A stretch of 64,000 nucleotides of DNA from Nocardioides sp. Iso805N (lineage in GTDB: Bacteria; Actinomycetota; Actinomycetes; Propionibacteriales; Nocardioidaceae): contig NZ_KB822575.1 of assembly GCF_000364605.1 (NCBI RefSeq), positions 172,237-236,236 of the forward strand, in the 5' to 3' direction. Position 1 is the first letter of the stretch. Each line of letters starts with the position of its first letter. The notes under the pieces were generated by a model. The model saw only the letters and a program-made list of their open reading frames with translations, had not been told where the DNA came from and did no database searches. Shown here in pieces: positions 36,192 to 44,245 of the stretch. A program made the translations under genes and the position numbers.

Positions 36192-36298
36192 GGTTCGTGA
36201 GATGTCGGGAGTGTGTCCTACTGACCGCGCCTGGGACAGCAGGGACGGATCAAGACATTGCTGACCGATCCAGCCGTGACACTCCCTGCCTGCTCACC

Positions 36299-39202
36299 TC
36301 AGCTGCAGCCGCTGGTCGAGCCGCAGCCCTCGCAGACGTAGCAGGAGCCGGCGGGGCGCATCTTGGTGCCGCAGGTGAAGCAGAGCGGGCTGTCGACGGC
36401 CATGCCGGAGATCTGCTCGAGCAGCTCGGCGGTGGTGTGGGCGGCCTTGGGGGCGTCGGTGGCAGCCGCGGTGACGGCCTCCTCGGCCTCGGTCTCGAGC
36501 ACGTCCAGCTCGTCCTGCGAGAGCAGATGGGCCGAGGTCGACTGCTTCGGCGTGATCGACGGGGCGTCCTCGATCAGCTCCGCGGCGGACCCGGTCTCCT
36601 CGACCACGTCGTAGGAGCCGGTCTCCAGGTAGCGCTGGCGCTCGTCGGCCGAGTAGATGCCGAGGGCGGCCCGGTCCTCGAAGGACAGGTAGTCCAGAGC
36701 CAGGCGACGGAAGATGTAGTCCATGATCGACTGCGCCATCCGCACGTCCGCGTCGTCGGTCAGGCCGGCCGGCTCGAAGCGCAGGTTGGTGAACTTCGAG
36801 ACGAACGTCTCCAGCGGGACGCCGTACTGCAGACCGATCGAGGTTGCGATCGAGAAGGCGTCCATCACGCCGGCCAGGGTCGAGCCCTGCTTGCCGAGCT
36901 TGAGGAAGACCTCGCCGAGCGTGCCGTCGTCGTGCGCACCGGAGGTCATGTAGCCCTCGGCGCCACCCACCGTGAAGGAGGTGGTGCGCGAGACCCGCGA
37001 CTTCGGCAGGCGCTTGCGGGTCGGGGCGTAGACGACCTTCTCGACGACCTTGGTCTCCACGACCGCGTCGGCGGCCTTCACGCTCTTGTCCTCGGCCTTG
37101 GCGTCGGAGAGCGGCTGGCCGACCTTGCAGTTGTCGCGGTAGATCGCGGTCGCCTTGAGGCCCAGCTTCCAGGACTGCAGGTAGACGTCCTCGATCTCCT
37201 CGACGGTCGCCGACTCCGGCAGGTTGACCGTCTTCGAGATCGCGCCGGACAGGAACGGCTGGGTGGCCGCCATCATCCGGACATGGCCCATCGGCTGCAG
37301 GGCACGCTTGCCCATCGCGGTGTCGAAGACCTCGTAGTGCTCCGGCTTCAGGCCGGGGGCGTCGATGACGTGGCCGTTCTCGGCGATGTAGTCGACGATC
37401 GCCTCGACCTGCTCGGCCTGGTAGCCCAGCCGGCGCAGCGCCCGCGGGATGGTCTGGTTCACGATCTGCAGCGAGCCGCCGCCGACGAGCTTCTTGAACT
37501 TCACCAGCGAGAAGTCGGGCTCGATGCCGGTGGTGTCGCAGTCCATCATGAAGCCGATGGTGCCGGTCGGGGCGAGCAGCGAGGCCTGGGCGTTGCGGAA
37601 GCCGTTGGCCTTGCCCAGCTCGATGACCTTGGCCCACGCCTTGGTCGCCACCTCGAGGACGTTGCGGTCCGCCGGGTTGATCGAGCGTACGACGTCGTTC
37701 GCGGCCTGGTGCTTGCGCATGACCCGCTGGTGCGCCTCGGCGTTGCGGGCGTAGCCGGCGTAGGGACCGACGACGCCGGCCAGCTCGGCCGAGCGCTTGT
37801 AGGAGACGCCGGTCATCAGCGAGGTGATGGCCGCGGCCATCGTGCGACCGCCCTCGGAGTCGTAGCCGAGGCCCATCGCCATCAGCAGGGCGCCGAGGTT
37901 GGCGTAGCCGATACCGAGCTGGCGGTAGTCGCGGGTGGTCTGGCCGATCGCCTCGGTCGGGAAGTCGGCGAAGCAGATCGAGATGTCCATCGCGGTGAAG
38001 ACGAACTCGCAGGCCTGGGCGAAGCGCTCGGCGTCGAAGGTGTCGTCGTCCTTGAGGAACTTCAACAGGTTCAGCGAGGCCAGGTTGCAGGAGGAGTTGT
38101 CCAGCGACATGTACTCCGAGCACGGGTTCGATGCGGTGATGCGGCCGGTCTCGGGGTTGGTGTGCCAGTCGTTGATGGTGTCGTCGTACTGCAGGCCCGG
38201 GTCGGCGCACTCCCACGCGGCCACGGCGATCTTGTGGAACAGCTCGCGGGCGTCGACCTCCTCGATGACCTCACCGGTCATGCGCGCCCGGAGACCGAAC
38301 TTCCTGCCCTCCTCGACGGCGCGCATGAACTCGTCGGTGACGCGCACGGAGTTGTTGGCGTTCTGGTACTGCACCGAGGTGATGTCGTGGCCGCCGAGGT
38401 CCATGTCGAAGCCGGCGTCGCGCAGGGCGCGGATCTTGTCCTCCTCGCGCGCCTTGGTCATCACGAACTCCTCGATGTCGGGGTGGTCGACATCGAGCAC
38501 GACCATCTTGGCCGCACGACGCGTGGCGCCGCCGGACTTGATGGTGCCGGCCGAGGCGTCGGCACCGCGCATGAAGGAGACGGGGCCCGATGCGGTGCCG
38601 CCAGAGGAGAGGAGCTCCTTGGAGGAACGGATCCGGGAGAGGTTCAGACCGGCGCCGGAGCCGCCCTTGAAGATGAAGCCCTCCTCCTTGTACCAGTTGA
38701 GGATCGAGTCCATCGAGTCGTCGACCGAGAGGATGAAGCAGGCGCTGACCTGCTGGGGCGACTGGGTGCCGACGTTGAACCAGACCGGGGAGTTGAAGGC
38801 GAAGTACTGGTTGGCCAGCAGCCAGGTCAGCTCCTCCTCGAAGACCTGTGCGTCCTGGTCGGTGGCGAAGTAGCCGTGCTCGGCACCGGCCTTGGTGTAG
38901 GTCTTCACCACGCGGTCGATCAGCTGCTTGAGGCTGGTCTCACGCTGCGGCGTCCCGACAGCACCACGGAAGTACTTGGTGGTGACGATGGTGGAGGCGT
39001 TGACCGACCAGGAGTCCGGGAACTCCACGCCGCGCTGCTCGAAGACCGTCTCCCCGGTCTTCCAGTTGGTCTGGACGACATCGCGTCGCTCCCAGGTGAT
39101 CTGGTCGTAGGGGTGAACACCCTCGGTGCTGAACACCCGCTCGAGGTGAAGCCCCGCACCGGAGCGGGCCTTGTGACCCGCGCCGCTCACCGTCTCGGTC
39201 AT
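36299..39202 (-). CDS. nrdJ: B12-dependent (class II) ribonucleotide reductase
   Basis: 967 aa. Reduces ribonucleotides to deoxyribonucleotides with an adenosylcobalamin-generated thiyl radical, so it needs no oxygen. Visible blocks include FNSPVWFNVG, GGSGAGLNLSRIRSS, the active-site NPCSEYMSLDNSSCNLASLN, and a C-terminal cysteine-rich tail (LCFTCGTKM...CYVCEGCGSTSGCS) that relays electrons. ATG 39202 is preferred: GGGGA lies 8 nt upstream; an ATG 10 codons earlier is an alternative. It follows nrdR on the same strand, separated by a hairpin terminator. Confidence 0.97.
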   Translation of the reverse strand: MTETVSGAGHKARSGAGLHLERVFSTEGVHPYDQITWERRDVVQTNWKTGETVFEQRGVEFPDSWSVNASTIVTTKYFRGAVGTPQRETSLKQLIDRVVKTYTKAGAEHGYFATDQDAQVFEEELTWLLANQYFAFNSPVWFNVGTQSPQQVSACFILSVDDSMDSILNWYKEEGFIFKGGSGAGLNLSRIRSSKELLSSGGTASGPVSFMRGADASAGTIKSGGATRRAAKMVVLDVDHPDIEEFVMTKAREEDKIRALRDAGFDMDLGGHDITSVQYQNANNSVRVTDEFMRAVEEGRKFGLRARMTGEVIEEVDARELFHKIAVAAWECADPGLQYDDTINDWHTNPETGRITASNPCSEYMSLDNSSCNLASLNLLKFLKDDDTFDAERFAQACEFVFTAMDISICFADFPTEAIGQTTRDYRQLGIGYANLGALLMAMGLGYDSEGGRTMAAAITSLMTGVSYKRSAELAGVVGPYAGYARNAEAHQRVMRKHQAANDVVRSINPADRNVLEVATKAWAKVIELGKANGFRNAQASLLAPTGTIGFMMDCDTTGIEPDFSLVKFKKLVGGGSLQIVNQTIPRALRRLGYQAEQVEAIVDYIAENGHVIDAPGLKPEHYEVFDTAMGKRALQPMGHVRMMAATQPFLSGAISKTVNLPESATVEEIEDVYLQSWKLGLKATAIYRDNCKVGQPLSDAKAEDKSVKAADAVVETKVVEKVVYAPTRKRLPKSRVSRTTSFTVGGAEGYMTSGAHDDGTLGEVFLKLGKQGSTLAGVMDAFSIATSIGLQYGVPLETFVSKFTNLRFEPAGLTDDADVRMAQSIMDYIFRRLALDYLSFEDRAALGIYSADERQRYLETGSYDVVEETGSAAELIEDAPSITPKQSTSAHLLSQDELDVLETEAEEAVTAAATDAPKAAHTTAELLEQISGMAVDSPLCFTCGTKMRPAGSCYVCEGCGSTSGCS

Positions 39203-39265
39203 TGCCTTGTCCCCTTGTCGCGTGATTGTCATTCGTACGTCGTTGCGCTCTGTCTTGCTTGGAAG

Positions 39266-39300
39266 CCCGGGCAGGCACGCTTCCCCACGGCCTGCCCGGG
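39266..39300 (-). terminator. hairpin between nrdR and nrdJ
   Basis: Perfect 10-bp arms CCCGGGCAGG (39266-39275) and CCTGCCCGGG (39291-39300) with a 15-nt loop, 10 bp past the nrdR stop. The tail (CTTCCAAGC) is weak, so partial read-through into nrdJ is likely. Confidence 0.65.
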
Positions 39301-39309
39301 CGGTCTGTG

Positions 39310-39801
39310 TCAGCCGGTGCTGACCGGCTGCATGTCCTCCGCCGTCGAGCGCAGCCTGCGCTCGGTGCGGAGCACCGCGATCTCGTCCTCGAAGTCGTCC
39401 GCCGACTCGAACTGCCGGTAGACACTGGCGAAGCGGAGGTAGGCGACCTCGTCGAGCTGGCGCAGCGGCGCCAGGATCGCCATCCCCACCTCGTGGGCCG
39501 GCACCTCGGCGTAGCCACTGGTACGCAGCGCGTCCTCGACCTCCTGGCCCAAGCAGGCCAGCTGGTCCTCGGTGACCGGGCGGCCCTTGCACGCCTTGCG
39601 CACGCCGGCCACCGCCTTGTCCCGGGTGAACGGCTCGGTCGCACCGGAACGCTTCAACACCGTCAGCTGCATCAGCTCGACCGTGCTGAACCGCTTCTCA
39701 CAGCCCTGGCACTGTCGACGCCGCCGGATCGAGCCGCCGTCCTCAGCCACCCGCGAGTCGAGGACCTTGGTGTCGCCGTGCCGGCAGTAGGGGCAGTGCA
39801 T
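39310..39801 (-). CDS. nrdR: ribonucleotide reductase repressor NrdR
   Basis: 163 aa. Zinc ribbon [17 protein letters not shown]...CQGCEKRFS (four Cys) followed by an ATP-cone ([20 protein letters not shown]). It senses ATP/dATP and represses nrd genes. The length matches the family. AAGGAGG lies 6 nt before ATG 39801. NrdR-like boxes lie upstream, implying autoregulation together with nrdJ. Confidence 0.97.
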   Translation of the reverse strand: MHCPYCRHGDTKVLDSRVAEDGGSIRRRRQCQGCEKRFSTVELMQLTVLKRSGATEPFTRDKAVAGVRKACKGRPVTEDQLACLGQEVEDALRTSGYAEVPAHEVGMAILAPLRQLDEVAYLRFASVYRQFESADDFEDEIAVLRTERRLRSTAEDMQPVSTG

Positions 39802-39837
39802 CGCAGTCCTCCTTCAAGGGTCTCGGCAAGGTCGATG

Positions 39838-39932
39838 TGTGGATTCGGCTGTGGACGATGTCGCTTCAGCTGTGGAGAACCGGCTGTGAGATGTGCAACC
39901 ACGCCGCTCAATTGTGAACTAGATGTGGATAA
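39838..39932. promoter_or_regulatory. cluster of DnaA-box-like sequences upstream of nrdR
   Basis: TGTGGATTC (39838), TGTGGACGA (39850), TGTGGAGAA (39871) and TGTGGATAA (39924), all on the same strand. The last is the exact complement of the classic DnaA box TTATCCACA. The others differ from the DnaA-box consensus by one to three bases. Confidence 0.5.
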
Positions 39933-39962
39933 CTACACCGGTGTAAGTACTAGATGTAGTGG
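39918..39962. promoter_or_regulatory. paired NrdR-box-like sites
   Basis: ACTAGATGTGG (39918-39928) and ACTAGATGTAGTGG (39949-39962) share their first nine bases and start 31 bp apart, three helical turns. This pairing and spacing are characteristic of NrdR boxes. The first overlaps the perfect DnaA box. Confidence 0.65.
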
Positions 39963-40066
39963 TGAGCCTACGCCGCGACCACGAGGCTTGCAAGTGTCGG
40001 CGCGCCGTCCCGGCGTGTCGCGCTGAACGGGCAACGAACGACGCCCGGAGAGGGGAGAATGTCGCC

Positions 40067-40408
40067 GTGGCGGAGCGCAGCGGAGGCAAGCGAAGAGGTG
40101 CTCGCAAGGGTGCGCGGCCGCCGCGCAGGTTCCGTCGGGACGTGTTCGCGCTCTCGCTCGGAACGACCGTCGCCGTGGTCGCCTGGGGCTACCTGGTCTA
40201 CGCCGCCATCGACTTCGGCTCCGACGCCCGCGGCGGCGAGGGGCGGGCGTGGGCACTGCTGGCACTCGCAGCCGTAGGCGCTGCGGCTTGCCTGTTCGCA
40301 GCACTCCTGCTGCTGGCCCGCGTACTGCGAGCCCTGAGCACGGCTCCGGTCAGTCCGGAATCCGCAGGGTCTGACCGGCCGACAGGCTCACACCAGAAAG
40401 ACCATTGA
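40067..40408 (+). CDS. hypothetical two-helix membrane protein
   Basis: 113 aa. A very basic N-terminus (RSGGKRRGARKGARPPRRFRR) precedes two membrane helices (VFALSLGTTVAVVAWGYLVY and WALLALAAVGAAACLFAALL). Not recognised. GTG 40067 with GGGGAG about 10 nt upstream is the best start. Its last 59 bp overlap the LysM gene on the opposite strand. Confidence 0.65.
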   Translation: MAERSGGKRRGARKGARPPRRFRRDVFALSLGTTVAVVAWGYLVYAAIDFGSDARGGEGRAWALLALAAVGAAACLFAALLLLARVLRALSTAPVSPESAGSDRPTGSHQKDH

Positions 40409-40733
40409 TCTGCTCGATGTGATCGATCATCGCCCGCACGTCACCACCATGCGCAGCCTTGGACGCGAGGTCCCACAACGTGTCGCCCGGTGCGACGACC
40501 ACCGAGTGGGTCGCCTCGGGCGTGCCGGAGTGGAGCGCGGCGCCCGCGCCGTTGGAGATCAGCAGACCGAGCCCTAGCAGGACAAGCAGGGCGGCCACGA
40601 ACACCACGACACGACCGCGACGAGTGAGCCTGACGGCGGCGCCCTGACGGATCGGCCGAGCGGCCTGCGCCGAGTCCGGGCGCGGCGTGCGACGCGGCGA
40701 GTCGAGCAGCTGGTCGAGAGTCATGGTGCTCAT
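40350..40733 (-). CDS. LysM-domain membrane protein, YneA/Rv2719c-like
   Basis: 127 aa. Cytoplasmic basic N-terminus, one membrane helix (VVVFVAALLVLLGLGLLI) and a C-terminal LysM domain (VVVAPGDTLWDLASKAAHGG, ending GQTLRIPD) that binds peptidoglycan. The position, between nrdR and a divergent lexA, matches Mycobacterium Rv2719c, and the architecture matches Bacillus YneA, both SOS-induced division inhibitors. A LexA-box-like site lies upstream (40816-40831). ATG 40733 has GGAGA 6 nt upstream. The division-control role is inferred from those relatives. Confidence 0.85.
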   Translation of the reverse strand: MSTMTLDQLLDSPRRTPRPDSAQAARPIRQGAAVRLTRRGRVVVFVAALLVLLGLGLLISNGAGAALHSGTPEATHSVVVAPGDTLWDLASKAAHGGDVRAMIDHIEQINGLSGVSLSAGQTLRIPD

Positions 40734-40815
40734 GTCAGTCTCCTGGGGAAGTCGGGACCTTGCGTGTTCGATCCGATGTCTACCGACGACCTCTGACAGT
40801 TTTGAAGAAGCCGTT

Positions 40816-40831
40816 TCGATCAAACGTTCGA
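40816..40831. promoter_or_regulatory. LexA (SOS) box, LysM side
   Basis: TCGATCAAACGTTCGA; on the minus strand it reads TCGAACGTTTGATCGA, one base off the symmetrical TCGAAC-N4-GTTCGA. It lies 83 bp upstream of the LysM gene start, in the 317-bp LysM-lexA gap. Confidence 0.65.
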
Positions 40832-40898
40832 TCGAACACATGAGCGAGACTAGATCAGGTGTTCGAACGCATTCAAGCAATCGCGTCGGCCCGGCGTG

Positions 40899-40914
40899 TC
40901 GAACGCGCGTTCGA
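40899..40914. promoter_or_regulatory. perfect LexA (SOS) box
   Basis: TCGAACGCGCGTTCGA, a perfect palindrome of the mycobacterial/actinobacterial SOS box form, midway between the LysM gene and lexA. It could serve either gene. Confidence 0.8.
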
Positions 40915-41003
40915 TCGACGGCGTTGGCTACCACCCGGCGCGGCGTCCGCGGTCGACGCCAGCGCCGACGAGCGTTCGCCGCGTCGTCGCCGACACGCCG
41001 AGT

Positions 41004-41044
41004 TCGAACAGATGTTTGAACGGGGCGTGACCGAGCACTACGTT
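41004..41044 (+). promoter_or_regulatory. lexA promoter with LexA box on the -35
   Basis: SOS box TCGAACAGATGTTTGA (41004-41019) overlaps the -35 TTGAAC (41016-41021). A 17-bp spacer leads to the -10 TACGTT (41039-41044), six bases before ATG 41051. This is a textbook autoregulatory layout with a leaderless mRNA. Confidence 0.88.
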
Positions 41045-41050
41045 CGGCCC

Positions 41051-41782
41051 ATGACCTCGAAGCAGGAGCCGACGGAGACCAACCTCGCCGAGCTGCCCGA
41101 TGGCCCGCCGGACGCCACCGGCCTGACGCCGCGCCAGCAGCGCATCCTGGCCCACCTGCGTGACTGCATCGAGAAGCGCGGCTATCCGCCGAGCATGCGC
41201 GAGATCGGCTCCGCCGTGGGCCTGACGTCGACCAGCTCGGTGGCCCACCAGCTGAAGGTGCTGGAGCAGAAGGGCTTCATCAAGCGCGATCCGCACCGGC
41301 CGCGTGCGCTCGAGGTCTTCCTGCCCGAGGTGCTGGCCGCCCGCAAGGCGATCAGCAGCGCCGAGGAGTCGTCCTACGACGAGACCGACATCGGCGACGC
41401 GATGCCCGAGGCCCGCTACATCCCGCTGGTCGGCACCATCGCGGCCGGCGCCCCGATCCTGGCCGCGGAGCAGACCGAGGCGGTCTTCCCGCTGCCCAAG
41501 GAACTCGTCGGCGACGGCCAGCTGTTCCTTCTGCGGGTCAAGGGCGACTCGATGATCGAGGCGGCCATCTGCGATGGCGACTACATCGTCATCCAGCAGA
41601 CCCAGACCGCGAGCAACGGCGAGTTCGTCGCGGCCCTCCTCGACGGGGAGGCCACCGTCAAGGAGTTCCGTCGCAAGGACGGCAAGGTCTGGCTGATCCC
41701 GCACAACTCCGCACTGGAGCCGATCGATGGCACCAACGCGAGCATCCTGGGCAAGGTCACGGCGGTTCTGAGAAGTCTGTGA
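41051..41782 (+). CDS. lexA: SOS repressor LexA
   Basis: 243 aa. N-terminal winged HTH (LTPRQQRILAHLRDCIEKRG, SMREIGSAVGLTSTSSVAHQ). The self-cleavage site is Ala132-Gly133 in TIAAGAPIL, and the catalytic pair is Ser167 in GDSMIEAA and Lys204 in GEATVKEF. On DNA damage, RecA filaments trigger self-cleavage and derepress SOS genes. The frame is open 64 codons further upstream, but the promoter and SOS box at 41004-41044 fix the start at ATG 41051. The likely regulon members seen here are lexA, the LysM gene and alkB. Confidence 0.97.
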   Translation: MTSKQEPTETNLAELPDGPPDATGLTPRQQRILAHLRDCIEKRGYPPSMREIGSAVGLTSTSSVAHQLKVLEQKGFIKRDPHRPRALEVFLPEVLAARKAISSAEESSYDETDIGDAMPEARYIPLVGTIAAGAPILAAEQTEAVFPLPKELVGDGQLFLLRVKGDSMIEAAICDGDYIVIQQTQTASNGEFVAALLDGEATVKEFRRKDGKVWLIPHNSALEPIDGTNASILGKVTAVLRSL

Positions 41783-41846
41783 GAGCACCGGCATAGGATC
41801 AGTGGGATCGGGCAGCCCCGGTCCCACTGTCGTGAGGGAGCAACGA

Positions 41847-42632
41847 GTGCGGGAGAACGTGATCGCCGAGAGCGAGGCGATCATCGGTACGCCGGGGTTC
41901 CGGCGTACCTTCTGGCGTCGGCTCGCCCCGGTCGGCGCCGGCCTGCGCGAGCTGGTCCTCATCACGGTCCTCTACGTCGGCTACACCTCCTCCCGGCTGC
42001 TCGCCAGCAACGACCGGGAGGCGGCGGTCCATCGGGCCAACGAGCTGCTGCGCATCGAACGTGCGGTGCGGCTCAACTGGGAACACCCGATCAACGAGTT
42101 CTTCGTCCGGCACGACACCATCGGCCTGCTGGCCTGCTTCTGGTACGCGACCGCCCACTACATCGTCACCGCAGGCGTGCTGGTGTGGGTCTACTTCAAG
42201 GGCCGCGATGCCTACGTCCCGGCTCGCCGCGCACTGATGGTGGCCACGATCTTCGCGCTCACCCTCTACCTCATGCTGCCCACCGCTCCCCCGCGGTTCA
42301 TGGACGGCTTCACCGACGTGCTCGCGCTGCACGCCGACCAGGGCTGGTGGGGCGGCGATGCGTCCGCGCCCAAGGGGATGGGCCACATCACCAACGAGCT
42401 GGCGGCGTTCCCTTCGCTGCATGCCGGCTGGTCGCTGTGGTGTGCTCTGGTGCTGCAGCGCTACGCCCGCTGGCGGATCGTGAAGGTCCTCGGCTGGATC
42501 GGCGCCTTCGTGACCGCCGCCGTCGTGGTCGGGACGGCCAACCACTGGGTGCTCGATGTGATGGTCGGCTGGATGGTCGTGATCGGCGGCGTCGTGGCAG
42601 TTTGGGAGCTGACACCTAGACTGCCCGAGTGA
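41847..42632 (+). CDS. PAP2-family membrane phosphatase, AUR1-like
   Basis: 261 aa with about six membrane helices. The PAP2 catalytic parts are FPSLHAGWSLW and TANHWVLDVMVG (His and Asp); the first-motif region is less canonical, as in the inositol-phosphoryl transferase (AUR1/Ipt1-like) branch. It probably acts on a lipid phosphate. GTG 41847 has GGGAG 6 nt upstream; a -10 TAGGAT (41794-41799) would give a ~40-nt leader. Its stop overlaps the next start (GTGA). Confidence 0.87.
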   Translation: MRENVIAESEAIIGTPGFRRTFWRRLAPVGAGLRELVLITVLYVGYTSSRLLASNDREAAVHRANELLRIERAVRLNWEHPINEFFVRHDTIGLLACFWYATAHYIVTAGVLVWVYFKGRDAYVPARRALMVATIFALTLYLMLPTAPPRFMDGFTDVLALHADQGWWGGDASAPKGMGHITNELAAFPSLHAGWSLWCALVLQRYARWRIVKVLGWIGAFVTAAVVVGTANHWVLDVMVGWMVVIGGVVAVWELTPRLPE

Positions 42633-44170
42633 AACGCGCCTTCCCCCGCCCCGTCGCACTCGTTGTCGCGCTCCTCGCCCTGGTGGCGTCGGGGCTGGCG
42701 ATCACGACCAGCACCCCGGCTCAGGCCCAGGTCGCATCGCATTCGTCACTGCCGTTGCTCCCGCGCATCTCGGCCAGCGGGGACGCGGATGGTGACACCT
42801 CGGGCGACGCGACCATGTACATGCGCCGCCTCGCGCTGACCCACGACGCGCTGCGAGGCGCAGCGCGCAAGCAGGCGGAGTCGTCGCTGAGCCGTCCGCG
42901 CCTGACGAACGAGAAGAGGACGTGCTCGGCGACGCTGCCGATCTGCGTGCACTACTCCGACACGCCCTATACCTCCACGGGCGACGCGCCCAATCCGCGT
43001 GGACCCGTCACACCCGCGGTCGTGCTCTCCACGCTGGAGCACATCTACAGCACGTACAAGGCGGCCGGCTACCGGATGCCCGAGTCGGACGGCACCATGG
43101 GCGGCGACAGCCGCACCGACATCTACCTGGCCGACGTCGGCTCACAGGGCTACTACGGCTACTGCGCTCCCGAGCCGCGGGCCGGCTCGAACGCGCACGA
43201 CACGCCGGCGTTCTGCGTGCTGGACAACGACTTCTCGCCCGCGCAGTTCGGCAGCCGCGGCACGCCGATCAGCAACCTGGACGTGACGGCCGCGCACGAG
43301 TTCTTCCACGCCGTGCAGTTCGCCTACGACGCGACCGAGGACTCCTGGTTCATGGAGTCGACGGCGGTGTGGGTCGAGGACGAGGTCTTCAACAGCATCA
43401 ACGACAACACCCAGTACCTGCCCTTCGGTCCGCTCGGGAAGCCCACGCTGTCCTTGGACAAGAACACCACCTTCGGCGTGTACGGCGGCTGGATCTTCTT
43501 CCGCTGGGTCACCGAGCACCGCCCCCAGGCCCAGGGCGGTCCAGGCTTGCCGAAGCTGCCGACGATCATCCGCTCGATGTGGGAGCGCGCCGCAGCCACC
43601 AGCGGATCCGACCATTACTCACTGCAGGCCATCACCGGCGCCCTGAAGGCGGCCGGCCTGCCGCTGCAGCGAGCTTTCGCCCAGTTCGCGGCAGCCAACC
43701 GCAACCCTGCGCACACCTACAGTGAGGGCGCTGCCAACCACTACCCGCTCGCCAAGCCGACCGCCTCGCACAAGGTCCGCACCACCGGCAAGCACACCAC
43801 CGGGACGGTGCAGATCAACCACCTGGCGGCCGCTACTGAGCGGTTCGTGCCCAAGGGCAAGAAGCTGAAGAACAAGCACACCAAGCTCCGGCTCAGCCTC
43901 GACATGGCCGACAAGAAGCTCGGCCCGGGTGCGGTCGTCACGGTCTTCCTGCGCAACGGCACCACCAAGGTGAAGACGATCAAGCTCTCCAAGTCGGGCA
44001 AGGGCGCGGTCAGCGTGCCGTTCAGCACCAAGACCGTCAAGCGCGTCGAGCTGACCATGACCAACGCCAGCACCCGGATGACGTGCTGGGTCGGCGGTCT
44101 CTACTCCTGCGAGGGCCAGCCCAAGGACATGCACCAGCTGGAGAAGTTCAGCGTGCTGGCCAAGCGCTGA
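42629..44170 (+). CDS. secreted zinc metalloprotease, MXAN_6640-like
   Basis: 513 aa. Signal peptide (VALVVALLALVASGLAI..., cleavage near AQAQ). The zinc motif is TAAHEFFHAVQF (HExxH), with a downstream Glu in WFMESTAVWVEDE as the likely third ligand. The C-terminal ~130 residues form a separate Lys-rich beta domain (KLRLSLDMADKKLGPGAVVT). It resembles the MXAN_6640 putative metalloprotease family. Besides the GTGA overlap with the PAP2 gene, it has its own -10 TAGACT (42617-42622) six bases from the GTG, so it may be transcribed both ways. Confidence 0.82.
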   Translation: MKRAFPRPVALVVALLALVASGLAITTSTPAQAQVASHSSLPLLPRISASGDADGDTSGDATMYMRRLALTHDALRGAARKQAESSLSRPRLTNEKRTCSATLPICVHYSDTPYTSTGDAPNPRGPVTPAVVLSTLEHIYSTYKAAGYRMPESDGTMGGDSRTDIYLADVGSQGYYGYCAPEPRAGSNAHDTPAFCVLDNDFSPAQFGSRGTPISNLDVTAAHEFFHAVQFAYDATEDSWFMESTAVWVEDEVFNSINDNTQYLPFGPLGKPTLSLDKNTTFGVYGGWIFFRWVTEHRPQAQGGPGLPKLPTIIRSMWERAAATSGSDHYSLQAITGALKAAGLPLQRAFAQFAAANRNPAHTYSEGAANHYPLAKPTASHKVRTTGKHTTGTVQINHLAAATERFVPKGKKLKNKHTKLRLSLDMADKKLGPGAVVTVFLRNGTTKVKTIKLSKSGKGAVSVPFSTKTVKRVELTMTNASTRMTCWVGGLYSCEGQPKDMHQLEKFSVLAKR

Positions 44171-44181
44171 CCAGAAGCTTC

Positions 44182-44220
44182 CGAGACCCCGCGCCGACCT
44201 TCGGGTCGCGCGGGGTCTCG
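44182..44220. terminator. bidirectional terminator, metalloprotease/dinG
   Basis: Perfect 13-bp arms CGAGACCCCGCGC and GCGCGGGGTCTCG with an inner GACC/GGTC extension, between convergent genes, followed by TCGGTTTG on the plus strand. Confidence 0.8.
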
Positions 44221-44245
44221 TCGGTTTGAGAGCGAGGTCGAGGCC

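Noticed and set aside
36207..36286. Structured RNA after nrdJ (GGGAGTGT...ACACTCCC, 64-nt loop)
   Set aside because: Arms are only 8 bp with a long loop; a better terminator lies just beyond at 36149-36191.
36197..39421. Very long open frame opposite nrdJ
   Set aside because: It is the antisense shadow of nrdJ; high GC leaves the opposite frame open. The composition is Arg/Val/Asp/Gly-rich with no known domain.
40832..40847. A fourth LexA box (TCGAACACATGAGCGA)
   Set aside because: Only the left half fits; the right half lacks GTTCGA.
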